DNA of 64,000 nucleotides from an uncultured Clostridia bacterium (GTDB taxonomy: Bacteria > Bacillota > Clostridia > TANB77 > CAG-508), in contig CAPYID010000001.1 in NCBI GenBank assembly GCA_948739805.1, forward strand, positions 1 through 64,000, given 5' to 3'. The notes beneath the pieces were generated by a model. The model was not told where the DNA came from. It did not search any database and saw nothing but the letters and a program-made list of their open reading frames with translations. Below, piece after piece: positions 27,855 to 36,300 of the stretch (position 1 is the first letter of the stretch; the number at the start of each line of letters is the position of its first letter). The translations under genes were made by a program, and so were the position numbers.

Positions 27855-28229
27855 ATGCCAGATAAATATGATATAACTGATGCAGAGCTAGAGATTATGC
27901 AAGTATTATGGAAAAATAAGGAATGTGACTTAAATAGCATTATAGAAGAATTAAATGGAGAAACAGATAAAAATAGAAATACTGTAAAAACTTTATTAAG
28001 AAGATTAATACTAAAGGGCTCTGTTGAATCAAAAAAGATAAATTTAAAAGACACTGTATATGTGCCAAGAGTAAAAAAAGAGAAATTTCTATCTAATCAA
28101 AACGACAGCTTTCTAAAAAAACTATATAATGGAAAAACTGGAAACTTATTATTAAATTTTGTAGAAAATAAAAAAGTATCAAAAGAAGAATTACAAAAAC
28201 TAATAGACATATTAGAAAGTGAGGACTAA
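27855..28229 (+). CDS. blaI: BlaI/MecI-family transcriptional repressor
   Basis: A 124-residue protein behind aaaggagag. The winged-helix N-terminus (ITDAELEIMQVLWKNKECDLNSIIEELNGETDKNRNTVKTLLRRLILKGSVESKK) is the standard Penicillinase_R fold, and the C-terminal part (FLKKLYNGKTGNLLLNFVENKKVSKEELQKLIDILES) is the dimerisation and cleavage region. It represses genes with TACA-N2-TGTA operators until cleaved through its partner BlaR1. The blaR1-like gene follows directly, and operators are present before blaI and before asnB. No beta-lactamase gene is in the window. Confidence 0.88.
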   Translation: MPDKYDITDAELEIMQVLWKNKECDLNSIIEELNGETDKNRNTVKTLLRRLILKGSVESKKINLKDTVYVPRVKKEKFLSNQNDSFLKKLYNGKTGNLLLNFVENKKVSKEELQKLIDILESED

Positions 28230-28230
28230 A

Positions 28231-30171
28231 ATGTTAGAAATATTAATAAATGTAGGTAAAATTATATCTCCAATATTTTATAAAATATTATATATGTCGA
28301 TTATAGGTACCATATTAGGAATACTAATTTTAATATTAACAAAACTTTTTGATAATAAACTTTCAGCAAAATGGAAATCTTTAATGTGGATAATACCACT
28401 ATTATTCTTAATAATACCAATACAAAGAATTGAAATAAAAATCCATAATAACATGCCTATAAGTTCAACCATAGACAAAGTAGAAAATATTTTTAATAGA
28501 GTAGAAACAATAGAGTATAAAGAATTAAATGAAGGTACATATAAATTGACAGAACCACAAACAGTACAATTAGAAGAAATCCAAAATAATGAAAATCCAA
28601 AACATGATATAAAACAAATCATATTAAATATAATAATACCACTATTATGGTTAATAGTTTCTACAATGGGATTACTTATATTTATAATAGGAAATATAAA
28701 TCTAGTCACAAAAGTAAGAAAAACTAAAAAAGTTAAAGATTATAGAATTAAAGCTATACAGAGAAAGTGTAAGAGAAAACTAAAAATAAACAAAAATATA
28801 GAAATCAGAAGCCAAAAGGTTAATACTTCTCCATGTATTTATGGAATAATGCATCCCAAAATATTAATTCCAGAGGACTTTACAGAGAAAGAAGATGAAA
28901 TTATAGAAAATGTATTTATGCATGAATTATCACATTATAAAAGAAAGGATATGATAACTAATTTTATATTAATAATAATTACATCTTTACATTGGTTTAA
29001 TCCATTTGTATATGCTCTTTTTAAAAAGATAAGACAAGAAATGGAACTTGCAACAGATGAAATAGCTTTAAGTAAAATGGATAAAGATGAAAAAAAGAAA
29101 TATGGATTAACATTAATAAATTTATTACAAACATATCAAAATGAGCAACTTGCAAATAAAATGTTATGCATTATAGATGATAATAAAAGTATGGAAAAAA
29201 GAATAAAGATGATAAAATTATCTACAAAATTAAAAAAATATAGAATATCTATTATAATATTTATTATAACTATTTTACTATGTGTGATAAGCCCATTTTT
29301 ATTAAAAACAACAAATGAAATAAATGCTTATTCTTTTTCAGATGAAGATAAAATATATGAACAAATAGAACAATACCTTATTAAATTAGAAGAGGAAAAG
29401 CATTATTTAGAAAATCACGAATTTGCAAATGATAGTGATAATTTTAAAGTATTTATAGATATAGGAAAACTGGGAATTGAAGAAAATGGAGAGGAAAAAT
29501 ATGTATATGTATTAGCTTTAATTCAAAGTTACTATGTACAAGAAGAATTAGTAAAGAATGAAAGTTTAATGACTTATAAATTTACAATTAAAGATAATAC
29601 AATAACAAACTATCAAATACCAGTAGATGGTATAAATTATGATGAATCTGTAAAAGAAATATTCCCAGAATATATTATAAAAAAAATGCAACAAAGTGAA
29701 GAACTTATAAATAGAAAAAAACTTGAAGATGAAGCAAACGAATATTATAACTTTAATAATTCTTCAGAAAAGAAACACTTAATTGTTGGAGAATATATTA
29801 ATTCAAGTTCTACTTATAAAGAAGAAATAAATAAACTAGTAGGAAAATGGAAACCATTTAAAGTAGAATATGGAGGACAAGAAATTCCTTTAGCTCAAGT
29901 TTATGGCTCTGGAATAGCATATGGTGGAGAATTGATATTAAACCATAATGGAACATATTCAGAGTTTATAGGCATATATTCTGTTGAAAAAATTAACGAT
30001 TTACAAGGAACATATAATATATATGGAAATGGAGAAAAAGCATTATTAAAGTCTAATAATGGAGAAACAAAAGTATTAGAATGCTTAGAAAGTATTAATA
30101 TAAATAGCAATGATGCTATGATAGTAGAAAGATTAGAAAACGGAACTTGTATATATTTCAAAAAACAATAA
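28231..30171 (+). CDS. blaR1: BlaR1-like M56 membrane metalloprotease with a non-standard C-terminal domain
   Basis: A 646-residue protein. ATG 28231 is used (agtgagga just upstream); a GTG at 28219 is possible. Membrane helices at the N-terminus (about 10-35, 45-65, 140-165) lead into the M56 zinc-protease core: HELSH (in VFMHELSHYKRKD) and the downstream EMELATDEIAL glutamate. A membrane helix near 365 follows. The outside part has no SxxK/SxN/KTG penicillin-sensor motifs; it ends in a lipocalin-like beta domain (VGKWKPFKVEYGG...GGELILNHNGTYSEF). It should cleave BlaI on a signal other than covalent beta-lactam binding. Confidence 0.78.
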   Translation: MLEILINVGKIISPIFYKILYMSIIGTILGILILILTKLFDNKLSAKWKSLMWIIPLLFLIIPIQRIEIKIHNNMPISSTIDKVENIFNRVETIEYKELNEGTYKLTEPQTVQLEEIQNNENPKHDIKQIILNIIIPLLWLIVSTMGLLIFIIGNINLVTKVRKTKKVKDYRIKAIQRKCKRKLKINKNIEIRSQKVNTSPCIYGIMHPKILIPEDFTEKEDEIIENVFMHELSHYKRKDMITNFILIIITSLHWFNPFVYALFKKIRQEMELATDEIALSKMDKDEKKKYGLTLINLLQTYQNEQLANKMLCIIDDNKSMEKRIKMIKLSTKLKKYRISIIIFIITILLCVISPFLLKTTNEINAYSFSDEDKIYEQIEQYLIKLEEEKHYLENHEFANDSDNFKVFIDIGKLGIEENGEEKYVYVLALIQSYYVQEELVKNESLMTYKFTIKDNTITNYQIPVDGINYDESVKEIFPEYIIKKMQQSEELINRKKLEDEANEYYNFNNSSEKKHLIVGEYINSSSTYKEEINKLVGKWKPFKVEYGGQEIPLAQVYGSGIAYGGELILNHNGTYSEFIGIYSVEKINDLQGTYNIYGNGEKALLKSNNGETKVLECLESININSNDAMIVERLENGTCIYFKKQ

Positions 30172-30205
30172 TTTTAGGGAAATTTTCACGAAATTTGATA
30201 AATAA

Positions 30206-30234
30206 TTGCCTATTATAAAAGTTTGTGATATACT
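30206..30234 (+). promoter_or_regulatory. Promoter for the gene at 30264
   Basis: TTGCCT (30206-30211), 17 bases, TATACT (30229-30234). Confidence 0.6.
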
Positions 30235-30263
30235 AATTACAAAATCATTTATGGAGGATAGAA

Positions 30264-32531
30264 ATGTCTGAAGAAACTAATGAAGAGATAGAAAAATTAC
30301 AAAAAAAGTTAGATTATATAGGGCTTGATTTTAATAATATCCCTGAATTTTTAAAAAATACAGAAAACTTAGATTTTGTACCAGAGAAAACATATTCAGA
30401 AGGAGAATATAAGGTTTATCAGTATGTACCAATTAATGACATACAAATAATTTTTACAAAAACTAATAGAATGAATTCAATACAAGAAAAATATCAAAAT
30501 ATTAGTCCAATATATTCATATCTTGTGCCAGAAAATGAAGAAGATATAATAAAACATAGCACTTTTTTAAAGATGTTACAAGATATTGAAATAGAAGAAA
30601 TAGAAGAAATAAGTGAACAACAGGATAAATTAAATAATGAAATACCATTTTTAATAAAATATGATAAAAATTATATGTGGGAGATATATTATTCTAAACA
30701 CTTGCATAAATATTTTATGTTGGTAACAACCGAAGACAAAGAATATGGAAGCTTTTTCTATTTATTGAGAGAACAATTAAAAAATAGAAATGAAAATAAA
30801 AAAATATTTGTGCCAATAAGTTATATGGATTATTCAAGCAATCTATTAACTAAAGAAGAATTCAAAGATTTAGAAAAATATGTATTGAAATTTACTAGTG
30901 AATGGCCGATGATATATGAAATATATGATAAAGATGGAAATTCATCAATACAAATATGTGGCAAAACAGTAGTTTATGGAAAATTAGAAAGTATTTACAA
31001 GATAAAGCTAGATAATAAAGAAAGTGTAACAAAATTTTTCAAACTAATAAAAGCATTATTCATATTAGAAACAGAATTTCCACATGATTATAAATTTGAA
31101 ATACAAATATCTCAAAATGGTGGATTAGAATTAGTATATAATTCAAAAATAATAACATATGAAATTTTAGGAAACTTTATAAAAGAAGAATATAAAAAGA
31201 AATCAGAATATCTTCGTATATTAAAAAAAGAAGAAAAAATATTAAAAGAAGTATTAGATAACTTAAAAAGAATAGAATCAGAAAGAGAAAAAGAATACCT
31301 GCTAAAACAGAATCAGGTAGCAACATATTTAAAATGTAGAAAAACATTCTTTGGAAAGGTTAGATATTTCTTTAAAGGAAAATTAAAAGAAGAAATAAGT
31401 AATAGATTAGAGTTACCAGAACCAAAAATTGAAATAAACGAAGAAGAAATAAAACCAGAATATGAAAAAGAGTTTTATACAATAGAAGATTTAATAAAAT
31501 TGTGTAAAGAATTAAATGAAATTTCTAATACTGTTAAAAATATTAAAATGGATAAAACAGCATTAGAAATAAAGAATAACCAATTAAAAGTCAAAATCAA
31601 TAATGCTACAAAATTTATAGAAGAAATAGATAGCCATAGAAAAAGCATTTTTGAATTTTGGAGATTTGCCAATAAAGATAATGGATTAGCACTAGAAAGT
31701 GGAACCATAGAAGAAAAGAAAGAAGAAAAAAATAAAATATCAGAGCCATATTTTGATTACATAGAAGACATAGAAGAAATTTCTATAAGAATAGATGAAT
31801 TGCAAAGAAAAGTGCTAACAAAAGAAGATACAGACAATATATTTTTAGCAGTAAAAAAGTTTTTAAATCCCATGAATGCTATAAAAAATGGTAAGCAATA
31901 CAATTTTACAGCAGAACTAGAAGATATAAAAAACGATTTAAAAAGTATTGAATTATTATTTGGAAAAGAAGAATTTGATATATTTGGTAGCTCAGTAGAA
32001 GATATGACTAAAATAAATATAATAAAAAATAAGAAACATAGAGAGAATAAAAAAGATGAATATAAAATACTAAAAGTTAATAAAGGAACTGATACAATAG
32101 ACTTTGTATCACAGCTTCATGGTATTATTAATTCACTAGACAAGATTTATGAAAAAAATAATTTAGGAATAAAATTAAAAGTATATCAAGTTTCAGAAAA
32201 ATCATTAAATACAGAGGGTTATGGGATTTTTAATATTAATCCCGAAAATGCTTTACAAAAAATAAAAGATGAACCTATAATTAATTTATATACTATACAT
32301 TTAAAATCTACAAGTCCAGCAATAGGATTATCTAATATAATTTATTACGATAATTTTAATGAAACTTTACCTATTGGAATGGATATATCAGATGAAATAC
32401 TATTAGATATTAGTAAATTAGATATAGAATTAAAAAGGCAAAAATTATTTAGGATAAATATATCAATTAGTGAACAAGACGTAAAAACTAAAACAATATG
32501 TGCATATGAATATGAAATTAGAGATAACTAA
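30264..32531 (+). CDS. Large coiled-coil protein of unknown function
   Basis: A 755-residue soluble protein behind ggagg that I do not recognise. The first 300 or so residues look globular and mixed alpha/beta. From about 305 to 480 there is a Lys/Glu/Leu-rich stretch with coiled-coil character (EYKKKSEYLRILKKEEKILKEVLDNLKRIESEREKEY, later NTVKNIKMDKTALEIKNNQLKVKI). A second globular part follows to the end. There is no signal peptide or membrane helix. It has its own promoter and lies 24 bases before a secreted cell-wall amidase gene, so it may be co-expressed with it. Confidence 0.6.
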   Translation: MSEETNEEIEKLQKKLDYIGLDFNNIPEFLKNTENLDFVPEKTYSEGEYKVYQYVPINDIQIIFTKTNRMNSIQEKYQNISPIYSYLVPENEEDIIKHSTFLKMLQDIEIEEIEEISEQQDKLNNEIPFLIKYDKNYMWEIYYSKHLHKYFMLVTTEDKEYGSFFYLLREQLKNRNENKKIFVPISYMDYSSNLLTKEEFKDLEKYVLKFTSEWPMIYEIYDKDGNSSIQICGKTVVYGKLESIYKIKLDNKESVTKFFKLIKALFILETEFPHDYKFEIQISQNGGLELVYNSKIITYEILGNFIKEEYKKKSEYLRILKKEEKILKEVLDNLKRIESEREKEYLLKQNQVATYLKCRKTFFGKVRYFFKGKLKEEISNRLELPEPKIEINEEEIKPEYEKEFYTIEDLIKLCKELNEISNTVKNIKMDKTALEIKNNQLKVKINNATKFIEEIDSHRKSIFEFWRFANKDNGLALESGTIEEKKEEKNKISEPYFDYIEDIEEISIRIDELQRKVLTKEDTDNIFLAVKKFLNPMNAIKNGKQYNFTAELEDIKNDLKSIELLFGKEEFDIFGSSVEDMTKINIIKNKKHRENKKDEYKILKVNKGTDTIDFVSQLHGIINSLDKIYEKNNLGIKLKVYQVSEKSLNTEGYGIFNINPENALQKIKDEPIINLYTIHLKSTSPAIGLSNIIYYDNFNETLPIGMDISDEILLDISKLDIELKRQKLFRINISISEQDVKTKTICAYEYEIRDN

Positions 32532-32555
32532 AAAACCGAAAGGAGAATAACTTTT

Positions 32556-33887
32556 ATGAAAAAAAGGAGAAAACCAAACTTTTTAGCAATACTATTATTC
32601 CTTTGTATTTTGGTAGGTATTTTTATAGGAGTTTCATATTTATACAGTAAAGAACAAAAAAGGAAAATTTTAGCAAATATTGAAAAAGAAATAGTAGAAA
32701 TTAATAATTATTATTTATATGGAACACATTTTAATGTGGATGGTAAGATAAAACAAATATCAACAAATAGTATAAAAGATGTTAAGTTTACATTGGTTGA
32801 TATTTCAGAAAATGAAAAAGAGTATGAGGCAATTTATGAAATTGATGGAAATGAATTAGCGGTTAAGACGTCAAAACTTATAAATGAAGGACTATATTTA
32901 GAGGACATTAAAAGCGGAGAGTATTTTCTGTTTTTAAAAATAAAATATTCAAATGATGAAATAAAGTACTATTCCATGAAAAATAATACTAATTATGAAG
33001 ATTTGGAGTATTATACTGTTACGAAAAATAAATCTAATAAAAAGATAAAAATAGGATTTGATGTTTTTAAATCCAATGATGAGGATATGTCTTACATTAA
33101 GTTTAGTGTAGCAAAAGCAAAGTTACCTGCAAGTGTTTATGATATTTCTATTGACCCAGGACATGGTGGAAGCGATCCAGGGGCAATTTCAGGAAAATAT
33201 AAAGAAGCAGAAATAGCAATGAAATATAGTGCAGAATTAAAACAAAAATTAGAAGATTTAGGATTAAAAGTAATATTAACAAGAGATGGAACAGAAGATA
33301 CATCAGAAACTAGCAAATTCGGTGTTTATAGTGTATATGATTTTGAAGGAAGAGTTAACATTGTAGGTAGGGCAAAAGTAAAATACAATTTTTCAGTTCA
33401 TGTTAATAGTTTTGATACTAATACATTAAGTGGTACAGAAATATATGCTCCATCAAATGCATCCTTAAAAATTGCACAATCACTAGCAGACAATATTGTT
33501 AGTATAGCAAAAACCACATATTCAACGAGAAATACAGATAAAGTGTCAGATGGTGTTTATGTTAGAACATTTACAGAAGCTGAAATCATAGAATCAGCAG
33601 AGAGTGCTAATAAAAAAGGATTTGAACCATATAATATAACGACATCTACACCATATTTATATATGATAAGAGAAGTTGGAGGTAAAACAACTGGAGCATA
33701 TATTGATGGAAGAAATAAAGGACTTGGAACAAATATGTTTTACGATTCAAATATAGGTGTAGAAAGCTATTTAATAGAATTAGGATATATAATAAATAAA
33801 ACAGACTTAAATAATATGTTAAACAATCAAAAAGCATATATTGAAGCTATAGCAAAATCTATACAAGAACATATTTGTAAAGAATAA
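32556..33887 (+). CDS. N-acetylmuramoyl-L-alanine amidase (Amidase_3, CwlD-like)
   Basis: A 443-residue protein behind aaaggagaa. One N-terminal membrane helix (FLAILLFLCILVGIFIGVSYLY) is followed by a region of about 170 residues with no known fold and then the Amidase_3 domain from about 208. Zinc ligands and catalytic residues are in DPGHGG, KEAEIAM, SVHVNS and LIELGYI. It cleaves the bond between MurNAc and the stem peptide outside the membrane. The ESYLIELGYIINKTD end is complete. It follows the unknown coiled-coil gene by 24 bases. Confidence 0.9.
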   Translation: MKKRRKPNFLAILLFLCILVGIFIGVSYLYSKEQKRKILANIEKEIVEINNYYLYGTHFNVDGKIKQISTNSIKDVKFTLVDISENEKEYEAIYEIDGNELAVKTSKLINEGLYLEDIKSGEYFLFLKIKYSNDEIKYYSMKNNTNYEDLEYYTVTKNKSNKKIKIGFDVFKSNDEDMSYIKFSVAKAKLPASVYDISIDPGHGGSDPGAISGKYKEAEIAMKYSAELKQKLEDLGLKVILTRDGTEDTSETSKFGVYSVYDFEGRVNIVGRAKVKYNFSVHVNSFDTNTLSGTEIYAPSNASLKIAQSLADNIVSIAKTTYSTRNTDKVSDGVYVRTFTEAEIIESAESANKKGFEPYNITTSTPYLYMIREVGGKTTGAYIDGRNKGLGTNMFYDSNIGVESYLIELGYIINKTDLNNMLNNQKAYIEAIAKSIQEHICKE

Positions 33888-33919
33888 AAAGAATATAACT
33901 ACACATAATAATAACAAAT

Positions 33920-33943
33920 AAAAACAAAATATATTTTGTTTTT
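33920..33943 (+). terminator. AT-only palindrome, weak terminator
   Basis: Perfect 24-base palindrome (33920-33931 with 33932-33943) of A and T with a single G-C pair; it would form a low-stability hairpin in the amidase 3' region. Confidence 0.35.
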
Positions 33944-33963
33944 AAGAAAGGATTGATATTATT

Positions 33964-34407
33964 ATGAAAGTTAAAGATTGTATGACAAATTCAGTATGCA
34001 ATTGTACACCAGAGACAACAATTCAAGATGTAGCAAAAAAAATGTGTTCAAACCATATAGGTTGTTTACCTGTATGTGATAATACAAATAGTATTGTAGG
34101 ACTAATAACAGATAGAGATATTGTATTAAGAAGTGTTGCATGTGGAAAAGACTCAAAAACTACACCAATAAGTGAAATAATGACTACAGACGTTTGTTGT
34201 TGTAATAGTAATGATGAAGTAAATGAGGCAGAAAAATTAATGGGAACAATGCAAATAAAAAGAATACCTGTATTAGATAACAATAAAGTAGTTGGAATGA
34301 TAACAGTTGGAAACTTAGTAAATGACTCAAAAGTAACAAGTATAGAAGTATCTAATACTGTAGAAAATATATGCCATTGTGGACCAAATGCTAAAAATAA
34401 CGAATAA
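33964..34407 (+). CDS. Tandem CBS-domain protein
   Basis: A 147-residue soluble protein with two CBS domains (about 8-60 and 70-128): VGLITDRDIVLR ends the first and VVGMITVGNLV the second, the usual adenine-nucleotide or ligand-binding motifs. It is rich in Cys (CNCTPE, VCCCNSN, CHCGPN) for a protein of this size, which hints at metal binding or redox sensing. Stand-alone CBS proteins like this bind AMP, ATP or similar ligands and act as energy sensors in regulation; the partner is not evident here. Confidence 0.85.
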   Translation: MKVKDCMTNSVCNCTPETTIQDVAKKMCSNHIGCLPVCDNTNSIVGLITDRDIVLRSVACGKDSKTTPISEIMTTDVCCCNSNDEVNEAEKLMGTMQIKRIPVLDNNKVVGMITVGNLVNDSKVTSIEVSNTVENICHCGPNAKNNE

Positions 34408-34413
34408 TCTTAT

Positions 34414-34436
34414 AGCACGGAAAAATCCGTGCTTTT
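34414..34436 (+). terminator. Intrinsic terminator after the CBS gene
   Basis: agcacgga (34414-34421) with tccgtgct (34426-34433), 4-base loop, then tttt. Confidence 0.8.
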
Positions 34437-34484
34437 AATAATTATAGATTATAAATACATAGAACAAGAGAGCACATAAAATCT

Positions 34485-34512
34485 AATGTAAGGGCTCATC
34501 CCATGTGCCAAA
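34485..34512. repeat. Dispersed palindromic repeat, degenerate copy 6
   Basis: aatgtaagggctcat opening resembles the family but the pairing is poor; a decayed member. Confidence 0.3.
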
Positions 34513-34575
34513 TGAAGAAATTAGAATACAACAATGTAAATAGTAATAGAAAATTAAAACAAACCTAAATATATA

Positions 34576-34604
34576 TTGAAAAAACTAAATAAATAAGATA
34601 TTAT
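34576..34604 (+). promoter_or_regulatory. Promoter for the gene at 34635
   Basis: TTGAAA (34576-34581), 17 bases, TATTAT (34599-34604). Confidence 0.55.
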
Positions 34605-34634
34605 ATTAATATAAAGTAAAAAGGAGAAAAAAAG

Positions 34635-35579
34635 ATGGAAATATTTGATAAAAAAGTAAAACAAATAAAAAATAAAAGAATACCTTTAGCTATATTTGTA
34701 TTAATAATTGCATTTATGATATTTATATATGCAATAATACAGTTCATACCAAAAGATATTGAATATGTAGAATTTAATAAGCATGAGAAGGCAGGTAGTT
34801 ATGCTAGAACTATAGTATATTATTTAATGGGACCAATAGTTCAAGTTAAAAATCCAAACGATGGTTCTATGTCAGGATATTACGTAGCAGTTGGAAAAGA
34901 AAAAAACTTGTTTATTATAAGATTAAATATGGAAAATATAGAAATTCCTATACTTGGTAAAGACATAGAAAAAGATGCTATAGATTCATTAGAGGGAAGA
35001 GAAGTAGTTGGTAACGTTAAATTAAGTTCTTCTAGCTTAAAAAGTGCATTAAACATAAGTCTGAATACCATATTTAATGAAGAAATAGCAAATAATAGTA
35101 GCTATGAAAAAGTATTTGGTGCCTATTACCTAGATACTATAGAGGAAGTAGAAAATAATGCAATAAAACTATTAATAGTATCTGCTTTTTTTGCAATAAT
35201 TGGAGCTCTATATATATTAATAAATAAACGTATAAAAACAAATGTAGATATAAACATTGAACAACTAAAATTAAAAGGAAAATTAGATGAGGTTATAAAT
35301 GAATTTGAAAGTGGACAATTAATAAATTATAAAAAACTAAAAGTAAGTTTATCTACAAATTATATATTCAGCTACAGTGTTGGACTTGATATAATTGATA
35401 TTAGAGATATAAAAGAAGTAAGTACTTCTAAAAAAACTTTTGGAAGTTATGATAAAAATAAATATATAATTATTACAACAAAAGATAATATAGAATATTA
35501 TATAGCACCAATTCATAAGAAAAGGCAAAAGTTCATATTTAATGAATTACTTACAAAAATCAAGAGTACAATACAATAA
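34635..35579 (+). CDS. Two-helix membrane protein, DUF6709-like
   Basis: A 314-residue protein behind aaggaga. The first membrane helix is at about 16-38 (IPLAIFVLIIAFMIFIYAIIQF), the second at about 178-195 (LLIVSAFFAIIGALYILI). The loop between them is about 140 residues and outside-facing if the N-terminus is inside, and the C-terminal 120 residues form a cytoplasmic beta-rich domain (LKVSLSTNYIFSYSVGLDIIDIRDIKEVSTSKKTFG). The layout matches the DUF6709 proteins found in Clostridia. Function unknown. Confidence 0.55.
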   Translation: MEIFDKKVKQIKNKRIPLAIFVLIIAFMIFIYAIIQFIPKDIEYVEFNKHEKAGSYARTIVYYLMGPIVQVKNPNDGSMSGYYVAVGKEKNLFIIRLNMENIEIPILGKDIEKDAIDSLEGREVVGNVKLSSSSLKSALNISLNTIFNEEIANNSSYEKVFGAYYLDTIEEVENNAIKLLIVSAFFAIIGALYILINKRIKTNVDINIEQLKLKGKLDEVINEFESGQLINYKKLKVSLSTNYIFSYSVGLDIIDIRDIKEVSTSKKTFGSYDKNKYIIITTKDNIEYYIAPIHKKRQKFIFNELLTKIKSTIQ

Positions 35580-35610
35580 TATTATAATGTCTAGTCTTGT
35601 CCTGGTATGA

Positions 35611-35925
35611 AATTGCCATGATGATAATGAAGTACATAAATGGCTTGATAGACAAATTTTACGATATAAAAAATGGAATTTTGGGTTATGGGCAGTAATT
35701 TTAAAAGAAACAGATGAAATGATTGGGCAATGTGGACTTACAATGCAACCGTGGAAAGAAGATGAGGTGCTTGAAATAGGTTGTCTTTTAGGAAAATTAT
35801 ATTGGCATAAGGGCTATGCAATTGAGGCAGCAAAAGCTTGTAAAAAATATGCTTTTGAGGTATTAAATGCAGAGGAAGTATGCTCTATTGTTAGAAATAC
35901 GAATATAAATTCTAAAACTGTATAA
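35611..35925 (+). pseudogene. GNAT acetyltransferase fragment
   Basis: An open frame of about 104 codons with no start codon (a stop at 35608 precedes NCHDDNEVHKWLDRQILRYKKWNFGLWAVI). It contains the RimJ/RimL-like core IGQCGLTMQPWKEDEVLEIGCLLGKLYWHKGYAIEAAKACKKYAFEVL with the acetyl-CoA loop, then stops at NTNINSKTV, where intact relatives continue for about 30 residues. Both ends are missing, so it is a remnant. Confidence 0.75.
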
Positions 35926-35956
35926 GATATTTACAAATATTTATTTTAGAGTATTA

Positions 35957-36133
35957 ATGCTATTATTGTGTATTATCAATATAATTGCACTTATAATATT
36001 AGAAAAGCAGAAATCCTTGAAAGCAATTCAAGTAAGTATTTTAGTTACAGCAATATTTACAACGATTTTATTCTCTTATGACGAAAAATTAAAATGTAGT
36101 AATAGCAAAGGTTTCCTCCTACAAACAATTTAG
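35957..36133 (+). pseudogene. Membrane-protein fragment
   Basis: A 58-codon frame with two hydrophobic segments (MLLLCIINIIALIILE and VSILVTAIFTTILFSY), no clear ribosome-binding site, and an arbitrary-looking end. It looks like the remains of a membrane protein gene next to the broken acetyltransferase. Confidence 0.35.
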
Positions 36134-36158
36134 CAATTTATAAATTTTCACATATTTA

Positions 36159-36202
36159 AAAGATGAATTGTAAAAAATAATAATACAATGTCATCTTTTT
36201 TT
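36159..36202 (+). terminator. Strong terminator
   Basis: aaagatga (36159-36166) with tcatcttt (36191-36198) and attgta with tacaat inside, one bulged base, then a T-run. It separates the decayed genes from yhcG. Confidence 0.8.
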
Positions 36203-36300
36203 GAGTTTATAATGAAAAAACTGAAAATAAATGCTATAATAACTTCAATATAGTAAATAAATTGAGCAGACACCATCTGCACAATTGGAAAGAGGAAAAT

